Origin: Ligustrum vulgare
Lineage: Eukaryota > Streptophyta > Magnoliopsida > Lamiales > Oleaceae
DNA length: 64,000 bases
Direction of reading: 5' to 3'
Assembly (NCBI GenBank): GCA_963555705.1
Contig: OY743171.1
Location: 18,909,352-18,973,351, forward strand
The notes under the pieces are model-generated. The model worked only from the letters and a program-made list of their open reading frames with translations. It searched no databases and was not told where the DNA came from. Shown one piece after another: positions 22,879 through 34,767 of this stretch (position 1 is the stretch's first letter; every line of letters starts with the position of its first letter). Made by a program: the position numbers and the translations under genes.

Positions 22879-22895
22879 CCCCGGCAACAGCGCCA
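22879..22895 (-). promoter_or_regulatory. Primer binding site of the Athila-like element
   Basis: Minus strand TGGCGCTGTTGCCGGGG lies six bases inside the 5' LTR. It differs by one base from the Asp-tRNA primer site usual in Athila/Tat elements. Confidence 0.82.
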
Positions 22896-22901
22896 AAAAT
22901 T

Positions 22902-24515
22902 TGATGTGTATCGCAATGCACCAAAATAATAAATAATTCCTTACTCGCTAAGTATTAATTAATAATGTAGTAGCGAGAGTAAGGGTCGATCCCACGAGGA
23001 ACGGAAACTAATTTTAGTTGTTCGATCAATTAGAATGGAATGGGGGGTTTGTTGTTTGAAATTGCTTGAATAAAAAAATATGCATAAAAATAAACAGTTA
23101 AATATGACTAAAGAAATAATATGAGAAGAAATCTTGTTCTCGGGTTCGGCTGTGCCCCCAATTAATGTTATACCTTCCTTGTAACGTATTTCTATCCCTA
23201 ATTCAATTATCAATCATAAATAATCAACAAGCTCTGATTATCTAAATTCTTCCTTATGTGTATTGATTCAAAACAAGCTATTCGAACCAATTCTAGCCAC
23301 AGACAATCCCAAACAAGCTCTTAGGATTTATTGCACGACTAGTATGAAAATTTAGAAGAATAGATTGAATTGGATCTTTAATTTCACAAGCTCGAATTAA
23401 TCAATCCAAGTTGAATTATTACTAAACCTGTACGAGATTTATTTGCTACTAAAGTAAAGATTCAATGACAATTACGAATCAAGAATCTAAACATAATATA
23501 TTCATGAATCCAAAGGTCAATAATGCAATTGGCCAAATTAAACTATTAATCAAATAAACTCAATTGAACATTCAAAATATAATAATCAAACAATTGAAAT
23601 AAAAGAATAAATTCACGCTACTAATTTGTAGGAAAAGAAAATAATATAATCAAGTTAACACAACTTCCCCTTTGAACAAGATATAGAATTTAGCCTAGCA
23701 TGGTTGTGGTAGATTCTTCAAGTTTCTTCATGAATTCCATTGTTGTTGATATTTTTCTCTCAATTTTCCTCAATGTCTAGCCTCCTTTTCTGGTGATTTT
23801 GCTCCTTTAATACTCCCAAAATCGTGCCCTAACTTTACCCACAAGATATACCAAAGATAGGCCTTGAACCAGATTAGGAAATTACTTCCCGAGAAAGTTA
23901 CTACCGTAACTTTGTCATTTACGGCCGTAAGTGAGCTACCGAAAATTTTCGGAATTTGGAAGTTACGACCGTAACTTTTTCATTTACGGCCGCAAGTGCA
24001 TCTCTGTCGAGAAGCGCCTGTACTCGATGTTTTAGTCATAACTTTCTCTCCTGATGTCCAATCGTGGTGATTCAAGTTGCATTGGAAAGAAAACTCAAAT
24101 ATCTACAATTATTTTTAATATCTGTTCCCAAATTCGAAAGTCTTCTATGACAAAATTGAGCTTCAATCTCTGACTAAAATTCATGATCACAATCCTTGCG
24201 GGTTTTTGATTTCGAACTTCACCCCAAACCTTCTTTGACCATAATTTTTGCCTCTAATCTTCTTCCCACATGACATTATTGACTTGGAGCTCTTTGAATA
24301 TGTCCTTGAACCTCACTTCTTGATTTTTTTGTATTTCTTTGGTCCTGTTTCCTTTCTTTTCTTCTTTTTGACTTTACATAGCACAATAAATTAAAGTGCA
24401 TTAGACGATACTTCAATAGGATGAAACCAATAACAAAATAAGATAATAAGTGAATTAAATACGTGAAACCAATAACAAAATAAGATAATAAGTGAATTAA
24501 ATACGTGCTAATAAA
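22902..24515 (-). repeat. Athila-like 5' LTR
   Basis: About 1.61 kb; the inner end reads TGATGTGTATCGC on the plus strand. Only its outer half has a partner (11327-12055). It contains TTACGGCCGTAA-type palindromes at 23895-23995 and an extra tandem copy of a 42-bp piece at about 24423-24507 that is single in the other LTR. Confidence 0.83.
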
Positions 24516-24529
24516 TCACTAATCATTAT

Positions 24530-24548
24530 CCGATTCTCTGATACCAAC
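24530..24548 (-). promoter_or_regulatory. Primer binding site of the outer gypsy element
   Basis: Minus strand TTGGTATCAGAGAATCGG, adjacent to the 5' LTR end. The core TGGTATCAGAG is complementary to the 3' end of initiator Met-tRNA. Confidence 0.85.
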
Positions 24549-25005
24549 TGATGTAGGCGCACCTACGAAATTTTCGAGAAAACCAACAAACACGGATTAC
24601 AATTCGAAAGAGAATGAGTTTTTTTATTCGAAATCAACTAAAACCCTACAATAAGACACAAAGAACTTAAATAATAACCTAGTGGACCCTAAGCCCGCTA
24701 TATGACTGGCCGAGCCCACATAACAACATAAATGTCGAAAATAAATAACAAAATTCAGAAAACTGTAGTTTTGACACGGTAAACGTCCCCAAATGGTCAA
24801 AATCTAGTATATATCACAGCAAAGAGGTGAGTCCTATCCGGATCGTCGAGACCTTTCCGAAAAGTATTTATGAGCCCAAAACGAACACCGTATGCAAAAG
24901 TTATGACCATTTCAAGTTGACACACCCGTCGGATTATTTTTTCTCTCCCAATCGTCCAGAAACGCTGCCGCTTGGTTTTGTATTCCATCCTCCTGTTCGC
25001 CATCA
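24549..25005 (-). repeat. 5' LTR of the gypsy element
   Basis: 457 bp, the partner of 4166-4622. It contains the same C-terminal pol codons (24797-25003), because the pol frame ends inside the LTR. It is followed by GAGTT, the target duplication. Confidence 0.93.
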
Positions 25006-25010
25006 GAGTT

Positions 25011-25380
25011 GCAGATATAAAGTAAACAATTGTTAATAAATTTTTAGTATATATGAATATTTCTTACACTTAATTCACCCACTGGAGTTTATCATTTTAT
25101 ATTTCCCAATGAAGCTGAAGTGTTGACAAGAACTTGATATGGGGGAAGTAAATTATTAATGGTGGTAGCTTCCATTCACTTACATCAGAGATAAAAATGT
25201 ATCTAAAACACTATAATTATCCTTAATGATATTACTTAAAAATAGAGGCATTGAATTTAATCAGTTGTAGAGATTTTATCAATTTCTTGCTATCCTCCAC
25301 ATCCTCATCTGGGACCTTTATCCATGATTGCACCTTTCATTCAAAACCGAGTATTACACAACTGATATTTAACTACTTCC

Positions 25381-25412
<32 letters not shown>

Positions 25413-27200
25413 TCCTTCATATCATTTTTTTGCATGATCATAGGCACTCTTGTATAGACTGTAATCAGTGAAAAATGAATTGCTTTTCACATGACCCACA
25501 TAGAATTATTCAAAAAAATCAGAAATTTTAACACAACTGTGAACTACTCATACAAAGTTACGAAAACTGAATGTCGTTGTCATATTTAGTACATATACTA
25601 TCATTTCATGATATAGGATTGATCTGCCACTACCATAGGGTTCGAAGTACCAGTAGTAGCTTTGATCATATCAAGCGGTAGAGCTGAAGCACATGTATCA
25701 GAAATCATAGAAGGTCAAAAATCTTGCTTTAAAGTAACTACTGTCATTATATCTCGACCAATGACCAGGGTTTCTAGATTAAGCAAGAGCTAAATCCAAA
25801 TAAGCTAGATACTATTACACAAGCTTAAGCAAGAAACAAAAAAATGCACCCTTCCTGATAAGCTCTAATCACTAAAGCACACCACAAATACAGGATCTCG
25901 AGTGAGCATGGGTGGCCATTGACTGTTGACTGTCAATGAATGCAATAAAAATCAAATATTTCTATCACTTTGCTAGAACTAAATATGTATATTTTTGTCA
26001 TAACATAATATGTTAACATTCACCTAATTCTATAGTGGTCAAACTTTCCATAATTTTAAAGGGGTTTTAATAACTATGATTCAAAATGGTGAAAAATATT
26101 GAAATAAAATAAAAGCATAACGAATTGCTCTCGTAGAGGGTCGAACTCAACATTTCTTACTTACTAAACACGTGCTTTAACAAATTGAGCTTTGAGAGAA
26201 TATATAATAGTGGAAATTAGACCCTGGATGGTACTAGCTAAAAATATTTTGAAAAAAATATGTCCTTTGAGAAACATTCAAATCAAAACGTCTTTTTAAA
26301 AAAATAATTAGATGCACAAATGGTTGATATATTGTTTTTCAAATTTATTAGCAATGTGATGAATTAACCTCGCAAAACACAAAGTAAACACGGTTAAGCA
26401 GCAGATAAACAATATAGATTGATGTATAATTGAATCAATCAATTGTGAAGCTAGCAAAACTCCATCAATTGCACTAAAATAGCCTGCTGAAAAGGTATTC
26501 AACGAGGGCTCAAATTTATGCCCAATACACCACCAAAACCAAGCTAGAGAACACTCCTAGACAACACCCGAACCACACGAACCCACTGCCTTTCTCCCAC
26601 AACTGAAACGGAACAGGGACTGCACCAAGGGAAGCAACAAGACCGAAACGGGGGCTATAAAATAGCCACAACAGGGGCTCAACAAGAACCACAGAGCAGG
26701 AAGACACAGTCCAAAATAGGAGCCACACATGGCTCAACTGAAATAGGGGTTGCACTAGGGCGGAACAGGGAGGCACAGCCAGCAAGAACCACACAAAAGG
26801 CTCACGATGGTGTCACAAAGAACAAGAGAGGAAGTGGGTCGACTGTCTCATGAAAGAGAAAGGGAAGGAGAGTGTCGATTGTTCTAATCTTTAGCCGAGA
26901 GTGAGGTAGTGGATTTATAGGTTTAGCAATTAATTAGGTTAATTAGGGGGCACTAATAAGTTGGGTCATCACTGAAGCCTACCCATTGAGCAACAAGGTT
27001 GAGACCCAATTAAAACCTCGAAGTGGGCACTTAATCCCTTAAGCCCATCTTCTAAATGGGTTACAACACTCTTGGAGTTTGGGAAATATTATACTCTTTA
27101 ATCAAGGGCCAAAAGACCTACGAAGAATTGCTAATCTGACGCGATTTATCATCGTCGCCCTCAAGGTTTGATTGGGACCAAAAAAAACCAACAAACCTCT
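25011..27200. repeat. Host background, unit copy A, right part
   Basis: Positions 25011-25835 align with 63150-63927. A stretch at about 25235-25335 (minus) can be read VPDEDVEDSKKLIKSLQLIK in both copies and may be a conserved exon of an unidentified gene. A second minus-strand frame near 25610-25700 is not kept in copy B. A (CA)n tract at 25383-25411 is specific to copy A. The interval 25.9-26.48 kb shows nothing recognisable. Confidence 0.6.
26911..26920 (-). promoter_or_regulatory. Putative TATA box, duplicated promoter-like region
   Basis: Minus strand CTATAAATCC lies upstream of a C/T-rich leader. The surrounding 26480-27180 is duplicated at 31880-32650, and the TATA box is kept there (32373-32382). 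No protein start is conserved between the copies, so the gene, if any, is unknown. Confidence 0.4.
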
Positions 27201-27417
27201 ACCCTGGTTCCAAACAAATCTGCAACACCAAAACAAAGAGTTTATTAGTTGCGCAAAAAAGTTTTCAACAAATTAGAACTCAACGTACCTTCACCTATGT
27301 TTGAAGTTTGAAACATATTTCATACCTGCTAATAGTACTTACACTAGTACAGATTTGCTCAAAAAATTGGTTTCAAGGTTTTAGGCTTCGGTTGTAGCTA
27401 CAATTGACGCGTAAAAA

Positions 27418-27498
27418 CATGTTTTAGGCGTCGGTTGTTGTTGAACCGCCGCCTAAAATTTAGGCGGCGGTTCAACAACAACCGACGCCTAAAACATG
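27418..27498. repeat. Perfect 40-bp inverted repeat in CACTA subterminal region
   Basis: Two 40-base arms (27418-27457 and 27459-27498) that are exact reverse complements around one base. The arms contain GGCGTCGGTTGTTG and GGCGGCGG units, the CACTA family's subterminal repeat. An RNA of this piece would form a long stem. Confidence 0.9.
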
Positions 27499-27989
27499 CC
27501 CTTTTTCTAATTTCAATATCTACCCACGCTCTAGCTCTCTTCATCATCTTCTTCCCGCCTCTATCTCTCTCGACTCACACCACGACCCGCCACTACCACC
27601 ACCACCACCACCACCATTACGGTCACCTGAAACGCCCAACTCTATCACCACCACCACATTCCTCCCCTCTCTCTTTATCCCTTCCTCTCACAAAAACACA
27701 AAAACCCGCCTCCACCGTGACTCCATCGCCACCACCTGTCCTCCCCCGGCCTCGAGAGACCAGCCCCCTCCTTCCCACCTCATAAGGACCCACCTCCTCT
27801 TACTTTATGTGTGTGTGTCTATGTGTGTATATATATATATTTGTGTACGTATAAATGTGTTTGTATATTTATATATGTATATAAATGTTAATATATATTT
27901 GTTTCTGTATAAATATAAATGTGTTTATGTATAACTTCAATTTAAATTATTATTTTATTTATGTTTATTGGTTTATTTATTTTTAAGTA

Positions 27990-29040
27990 CATTCATGGTT
28001 TGTGTGAGCAATACGGTATTGAATCGATTGGATTCATGTCTCCAACACACATTGCATCAGTTTAGGTAAGAACAAATGCAAATGGTGTTATAACTTATTT
28101 ACCTAACACCATGAAGGCAGTGTAAACAAAAAAATTCATTCTAGCATCGTATTTTCAGGAGTAAGACCACTAATATTCTCTCTCTTACCTAATTTGAATC
28201 ATATGATGATTAAAGTTGTATTTACACATTCATAATATGTAGGAGTCATTGGATGTTGCTAGTGATTTCTCCTTAGAAGAATATGTTGTACTTCTTGGAT
28301 TCAGCTACTGCATTTAAGCATGATGTAGATACCAAGTCGATATTGAACATGTAACTAATTATTTCCTTGGTTGTGTTTTTTAGTTTATATGTGGGTAAGT
28401 TAGGATAATTTTCATGAAATAATTGTAGAGTTGTGGTGAAATTAATAGTACGTGGAGTTGTGGTAAAATTGATGCATTTATGTTGTGATTGTTGAGAAGT
28501 TGTGAAAGTTTTCAATAGCAGGGTCTCTACAAGTTTGATAAGTTCAATTTATAGGGGAGATTGTGCCAAAATTTATGTAGAAAATTTGAGTTTTATTATT
28601 ATTTTGTAACTTGTTCATATAATTTATTTAAACTTTAGGGCTTTCAAAACGTATTGGGCATGTGGAGGCCTTAGGACGAAAGGCAATACAACATGGAAAA
28701 ATGTAAAAGAATGGAAAACACAGATTTAAAATGTATTACAAATGTTTGATTACTAATGTTAGTTTTCAATGTGAAAATTTCAGTGTCCTCAGCAACTTGG
28801 AGGTTCGGAATGTGGCTACTACGTAATGAGAAACATGTATGAAATAGTCAAAGATTATTTTCAACTTGCTTATATACAAAAGGTATAAGTTATTGAAAAA
28901 TGAGAATTTATAATTATGACTTTATATTTTATTAAGAAATAAATAATAATTCATTTTGATTGTTTGTAGGCATTTAAAGAATACTACTCAATGGAGGAAA
29001 TCGTCACAAATTCAAAACTTATGGGCAAAATACTTCATTG
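27990..29040 (+). pseudogene. Ulp1-type (C48) protease remnant of CACTA
   Basis: Reads on the plus strand as the exons found in the large CACTA: YGIESIGFMSPTHIAS with a stop shortly after, KKFILASYFQE, a broken catalytic exon, then near 28780-28850 the sequence coding CPQQLGGSECGYYVMRNMYE with the catalytic Cys, and FKEYYSMEE near 28975. Stops and intron decay make it inactive. A repeated HVQV-type tail is at 29190-29290. Confidence 0.82.
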
Positions 29041-29437
29041 ATGTGTGTATGTAAATCTTTTTCATTCAAAATTGCATTTACATATTTGTATAACAAATTA
29101 ACAATTTTGTAAATATAATTTTTTTATTTAATTTAATTAGATATATGTTGATTATATATATATATTCGATGATGATAGATTTGATGATATGCATGTGGAG
29201 AATGTTCAGGTCACCACATGCCACGTTCAAGTGATTGCAGGTCATGACATGGTCATTGCAGACCACGTCCAAGTGACTACAGGTCATGAGTTACAATGGC
29301 ATGGAGAGGAAAAAAAACCACTTTAGGCATCGGTTGTAATATTAGACTTTATGCATCAGCACCTATACATCGCCTCTACAAGTGATACGTATTGTGTTTT
29401 ACAATCGACGCGAATAAGTCTGTCTGTACTAGTGTTA

Positions 29438-30415
29438 CCAAGGGCCAAGGTTGAACCCAAGTACAAACTAAATCATAGCAGGCCAAACTATGCATTTATG
29501 TCATATTAGCAAGTAACACAACTTTAGACAAATAACGTATGCTTTCTAAAGATACATGTAAACACATTACATTCACACATGAATCAATCAAGAGCAAAAA
29601 ATAACATGAAGTTGTAGGTGACTCCACACATACGATGAGAGCACATGAAATGGAAAACCTCAAACTTTTCACCAAGTTCACATAAAGAACTTAACATTGA
29701 CACCGAGTTAACCAAAATGGTCTACAGAAGCAACGGATGCAAATGACCCCCCAAGAAAATGTATCACCCCAATAACCTTTTCCAAAACCGATGTAGCCCT
29801 CCTCTCATTGCCATCTATGCTCACTAGATTACTCACCCTTCTCACCTAACTCGTAAACTACTGAAGATCTTGAGACAATTGATGTACATCTATCACAACC
29901 TCGCTTCTCTCTCAAAGAAGGTAAACATCGAGTCTCCACCTTACCTAGAGATGATAGGAGCGTTGTTCACCTAATCAAGATCCTCACAGATAGAGTATAG
30001 AAAAGACATTTGATAACCTTGCCTCTCGTGATCTACATGTCAAATGACACGTCCCCAATATGTCACCAAATACACTCTCAAGCATCTAGTCAACATTAAC
30101 AGCTAGTCCTCACTTCTAACACAACTACTGAATAACCGTCCCCTAAGGGAACACATCTGATACCTATAGTGAGAACACATACATCATGAAAACCTCACAG
30201 CAACCCCAACTATCATGCATGAAACCATGTTATACACAAAAAAATATCACTCTCAAATTCATGCAAATGTTCAAATCAACGCAAATGAAAATCAACATAA
30301 AAAATGCAACCAAATCAAATGATCACACATGCTAAGGGTAACACAATTAGATGCACATAATTCAGTGGTAACAAGTGAGATAATCATCAATACACACCAC
30401 TCAGATCACTGTTCA
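29438..30415. other. Unassigned AT-rich interval
   Basis: Nothing recognisable. Short frames on the minus strand are not supported by any motif. The interval lies between the CACTA derivative and a degenerate copia gag on the minus strand and may be decayed copia sequence. Confidence 0.4.
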
Positions 30416-30419
30416 ATGA

Positions 30420-30753
30420 ACTAACTACATTGACCCCATTTCTATCCCCATCTCTCATTTTGTTTTTCTCTGTACGCTAGTCTCTGTTAAAATATCCAGA
30501 CCTACTACAACCATAGCAATTCTTTCCCCTTACCTTACGTACCCTGTGACCTAAAACTACTTCCACTCTTCCATTTATCACCCTCATCATTTGAGTCATC
30601 TCCGTTTTTACCACGCCCACCTCTCATCATGTGGATCTTACCACTACTCTCTTCTCTTTCAGCTTTCATCTCCCTCTTCCTACTCTTCAAGGAATTAATC
30701 AAGATTTCAGGTGTAAGATCACCCCCTCCCATATTTTATAGCATTCTTGATCT

Positions 30754-30788
<35 letters not shown>

Positions 30789-31260
30789 GGATAACATTTA
30801 ATAAAATTATGGCTTTTTACTCTTCAGGTATATGCCTTGTACAAGTTTATTAAAGACATCAAGGTTGCCATCCGAATCCTTAGATGGATCAATTTTGAAA
30901 CTGAAAAAACTTTCAGGCATGAAAAGCTTATTACGAGTAGATTAAGTCAAGTTAAAGTTCTTTCAATTTTTTACAAAGGTTTTTAGTGGAATCATGTTTA
31001 CCAACTTTAAGCAAAATAGAGTCAAATAAATGTAAAATGATAGAAGTGTATGCAAGTTCATCAAATCCTTTTTTTGATCATCACTTACAGTACTTGGGAA
31101 ACAATTGTCAATTGCTTCACAAATCTTTCGTTGTACCAAAATACCTTTCATTTTCTGTTGCCTTATAGAAAAATCTCTTTTACCATCGAAGATATTCAAG
31201 TCAAAATGGTGTGCAAAAATCTTAACAAATAAGAAATACACAACACAAACTAAGCACTAC
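30420..31260 (-). pseudogene. Ty1/copia gag remnant
   Basis: The minus strand from 31241 gives FDGKRDFSIRQQKMKGILVQ, the typical copia gag start, then DQKKDLMN. A decayed middle follows. Near 30535-30732 there is LKSRKREMKAEREESSGK and a Gly/Lys-rich linker, then a CCHC-like C-Y-G-C-S-R-S-G-Y motif near 30490-30520. Microsatellite (TA)n at 30757-30788 lies within it. No protease or integrase is seen downstream. Confidence 0.65.
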
Positions 31261-31879
31261 ATGGAAAATCACACAAAAATCCTGCAGGTCGCAATATACA
31301 CTGTTCTAAATTTTCGTGAGATTCAAGGATCTCAGGTCAAGGAAATTTTTGACACGGGTATATTTTGTGAGATAGTTCTAATAATAAAACAACAAGCAAA
31401 ATAATCACAAAAGATACAACCAGACAAACAGGTAAGAAAACACTGGTAATGTCAAATAATTCCCACACGATGACCCCTATTAATAGAATTTAAAAAAGGT
31501 GATCAGCCAATTTATCAGAGAGGACCTTTTTGAGTCCGTTATGTAGGAGAGAGATGAAATTATTTATTGTTTTATACTTTGCAATTAGCAAATTTTGAAG
31601 CGTAACATGCAAAAAATGATAAAACATCAATTAAATAATAATTTTAACCAGCAAATAACAATAAAACACCAATTAAACAATAATTTTCAGTCATGGAATC
31701 TAAAAAATATAATTGGAACCAAATAATTTAAGCAACAAAAACACAAAATAAAATTTTCATTTAATGAATCTGAAAAACAGGGAACTAGAACTCGGTTAGT
31801 GAGTTCCAATATTGATTCCAATTATAAATGAATCGATAAATAGAAATAAATATAGCAAGTAAAGCTCCCTAAATTTGAC
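31261..31879. other. Unassigned interval
   Basis: AT-rich with a near-repeat of CAATTAAAC/TAATAATTTT at 31625-31690. No gene or element boundary recognised. Confidence 0.4.
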
Positions 31880-32650
31880 CAAAATAGCTGGCTGAAAAGG
31901 TGTTCAACGAGAGCTCATATTTATGCCCAATACACCACAAAGGTAACACCACCAAAACCAGGCAAGATAACACTCGTAGACAACACCCAAAACCACTGCC
32001 TTTCACCCACAATCGAAACCGAATGGGGACTATATGAAGGGAATCAACAAGCCTGAAATTGATACTATAAAATACCACAATAGGGGCTCATAGTAAGAAC
32101 CACAAACCAAGGTCACAACAAGAACCATAAAGCAAGGAAGACATTGTCCACAATAGGAACCATACAAGGCTAAACCGAAACAAGGGCTGCACCAGGGCAG
32201 AACAGGGAGGCACGACCAGCAAGAGCCATGCAAAAGGCTCATGATGGTGGTCACAAAGGACAAGAAGGCAAACTTCCAGTCACACAAGAGAGGAGGAGGG
32301 TCGGCTGTCTCACGAAAGACAAAGGGCAGGAGAGCGTCAAGTGTTCTAACTTATAGCTGAGAGTGAGGGAATGGATTTATAGGTTTATCACTTAATTAGG
32401 TTAAGTAGTGAACCCGAATTAAGTCGGGTCATCACCAATGCTTACCCATTGAGCAACAAGGCTGAGACCCAATTAAAACCTGAACGTGAGTAGTTAATCC
32501 CTTAGCCTTCTTGTAAATGGGTTAAAACACTTGTGGAGTTTGGACAATATTATACTCTTCGATCATGGAACAAAATACCCGTGAAGCTATTAATCCAAAG
32601 CGAATTATCATCATCGTCCCCGAGTTTGATTGGGACCAATAAAACCAACA
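31880..32650. repeat. Second copy of the promoter-like host block
   Basis: Aligns over most of its length with 26480-27180. It keeps CTATAAATCC on the minus strand (32373-32382) and the C/T-rich leader after it. The hydrophobic open frames on the minus strand differ in frame between copies and are not called as genes. Confidence 0.65.
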
Positions 32651-32699
32651 AACAATATGCTTGCTTTGTTCATTATTTTCAAGATAACGGCCTATTCTT

Positions 32700-33448
32700 C
32701 CCATTCACATATCAAGTAAGCTTTATTGATAAACAAAAGAATCGTCGTATACATTTTCATGTACTATCCCCAAGTCGTCGCCTCAATCACAGAACCACAC
32801 AGTAAAAATAATCAAGAAATTTTCAAACTCTATCATGAACTATACCTCATGCAATATTAAAGCTTCTGGTTCGGTAATCAAAATATTTAATAAAATAAAA
32901 ATGTAAAATCCATGTAAACATCTCCTTTTTACACCAATAGCCATGTTCCACATGCTTAAGATTTCCGTACGAGTTTAATGGATTTATGTCACTTCAAATC
33001 TTACTCGGTGGATCAAATTAATGGAGTAGCAAAAAAATGATCCATGTAGCCAATCTCAAAATAATTTGACAATAAACCCTAGTGTTTTTTCTATTTATGT
33101 TTTTCTTAAAAACTTTTTAAAACTCTCATCAGCTAAACCATATATCGCCAAGTAATCTTATTGAAACATAAATCCATGCAGTGACACCCTCAACTTTATC
33201 CGTGAGAATCCAGGAATAGGCTAATTATCTTAAATATATGATTTTTCATTACCTGGAAGTGACTAGCATCTTTCCTAAATATAATTCAACTAAATGACTT
33301 GGATTTCATTAGTAAAGATACCGGGGGAAGCATTGATTTTTTCCACCTTCATCTGTACAACAATTTTAAGCATTATCCCAAAAGATCTTCGTCTGGTTAA
33401 ATTCCTGTCCTTCTATAAAAGGACGAAAGATGACTTAACATTTCAGAG
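32700..33448. repeat. Host background, unit copy B, left part
   Basis: Matches parts of 1835-2560. It ends at the TTCAA target duplication of a copia insertion and continues at 34982-35100, then at about 61930. No gene recognised. Confidence 0.6.
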
Positions 33449-33453
33449 TTCAA

Positions 33454-33682
33454 TATTGGGAATTAAAATGTATTATTTGTTATTATTTTATTTTCTTATT
33501 TATTTAAATTATATTTTTGTATTTATTGTAATTTATCTCATGTAATCTTTGTTTATGTTAGCATAGTTATCTGATAGAACTTAGTTAGTTAGTTAGTTAG
33601 TTTGTTAGTCATCTTGTATATATATACATCTTCACAGTTTTAATAAAATGGATACTTTCATTATATTTTTTCTCTTCTTTTA
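33454..33682 (+). repeat. 5' LTR of the deleted copia
   Basis: 229 bp; begins TATTGGGAATTAA. It includes AATAAAA-type and TATATATA motifs and a TTAG microrepeat (33580-33603) that is shorter in the 3' LTR. Confidence 0.88.
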
Positions 33683-33722
33683 TGGTATCAGAGCATTCTT
33701 GCTCCCAAGCTTCTTGATCCTA

Positions 33723-34767
33723 TGGCTTCAATCACAAACCCCTCCACTCTGCCTGCCAACTCCGATGATAACATTGTTCTTCCACTCCAAGTCTTGAATC
33801 CATCTCCAACCCTCACTACCACCATTCCTTCACCTCCCATTGTTATCAATGGTCAATCACAACTTCCAATCAAACTCACTTCTTCAAACTTTCCTGCTTG
33901 ACACATACAATTTCACAGCCTCTTAATCTGCTATGATCTGGTTGGGTTTGTTGATGGGACCACACCATGTCCCTCTCCTATGATCCCAAATTCAACCATA
34001 CCAAATTCTTCCATTCCAAACCCTGAGTTCGCCGAATAGATTCGACAAGACAAGCTCTTGCTAAACGCCATTGTCAGCTCTCTATCCCCAAACCTAATCT
34101 CCTTCATTATCGCCGCAAAAACTTCTAGAGAAGCCTGGGTCACCATCACAAATACATATGCAAAACCGTTAAGAGGTCGCATCATGAGCTTAAAAAGCAG
34201 CCTTGGACAACTCCAAAAAGAGGATTCTAGCATTACAAAATATATGCACAGAGTAAAAAGCATAGTTGATAATTTAACCTTGATGAACTCTACTCCTGAC
34301 AATGACGAACTCATTCTTCACATCCTACAGGGGCTTACATTGTTTTCTTGGGATCTAACCCCATATCATGGAGTTCTAAAAAGCAATCTACAGTGGCTAG
34401 TTCGTCCACTGAGGCCGAATACAGGTCAATTACCTGAACAACTACAGAATTGACTTGGATTCAATCACTTATGAATGAAATTGGCTTTCCCTTGCCCCAA
34501 GCCCTTGTTGTGTACTGTGATAATGTCGAGGCAACATATCTGTGTACAAATCCTGTTTTCCACCCAAGGATGAAACAGATAGCTCTAGATTTTCACTTTG
34601 TCCGGGAGAAAGTCCAAGCAGGTGCCCTACGAGTCTCTCATGTCTCATCTTCAAATCAGTTGGTAGATGCTCTAACCAAACCCTTATCCGGCTCCCGGAT
34701 AGGTGCTATTCGTGTCAAGATAGGAGTTCATCCGGCCTCCATATTGAGGGGGCATATTGGGAATTAA
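33723..34767 (+). pseudogene. Copia gag fused to RNase H tail
   Basis: Gag frame from the ATG at 33723 with several stops, then the UBN2-type gag motif SREAWVTITNTYAKP and SLKSSLGQLQKEDSSITKYM to about 34335. At about 34340-34400 it passes to the RNase H end: the plus strand codes [10 protein letters not shown] in another frame, then WIQSLMNEIGFPLPQ, VVYCDNVEATYL and LDFHFVREKVQAGALRV, SNQLVDALTKPL. All of protease, integrase and RT is missing. Products, if any, would be trapped gag fragments. Confidence 0.85.

Larger units (their letters stand above)
11327..24515 (-). mobile_element. Athila/Tat-like gypsy element, degraded, in the gypsy leader
   Basis: LTR matches at 11327-12055 (truncated 3' LTR) and 22902-24515 (5' LTR), an Asp-tRNA-type primer site (minus TGGCGCTGTTGCCGGGG), gag and retropepsin in minus orientation, and a purine-rich tract beside the left LTR. 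No RT, RNase H or integrase is seen between 12.06 and 14.97 kb. It inserted about 33 bp inside the outer gypsy 5' LTR. It holds two solo LTRs in gag and a small CACTA derivative near its 3' LTR. Confidence 0.85.
4166..25005 (-). mobile_element. Ty3/gypsy LTR retrotransposon with nested insertions
   Basis: A complete gypsy insertion read on the minus strand. It has LTRs at both ends, GAGTT target duplications at 4161-4165 and 25006-25010, a Met-tRNA primer site next to the right (5') LTR, and a purine-rich tract next to the left (3') LTR. The internal order gag, protease, RT, RNase H, integrase is that of Ty3/gypsy. It is 20.8 kb long because other elements inserted into it: SINEs and Cassandra in integrase, a CACTA fragment in gag, an Athila element in the leader. 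The pol frame runs through the purine tract into the 3' LTR, a trait described for CRM-type chromoviruses. Clade assignment needs a tree. Confidence 0.93.
27342..29434 (+). mobile_element. CACTA deletion derivative with Ulp1 remnant
   Basis: Left end CACTAGTACAGATTTG, right end the inverse of CACTAGTACAGACAGAC. Perfect TTA duplications lie at 27339-27341 and 29435-29437. It holds a C-rich first-exon-like region (27520-27785), GT/TA microsatellite (27800-27900), then degenerate Ulp1 exons. The whole tnp2 transposase part present in the large CACTA is missing. Confidence 0.9.

Noticed and set aside
26516..26794. Hydrophobic 92-residue ORF on the minus strand
   Set aside because: The duplicate at about 31.9-32.3 kb does not keep the same frame; probably a leader or non-coding.
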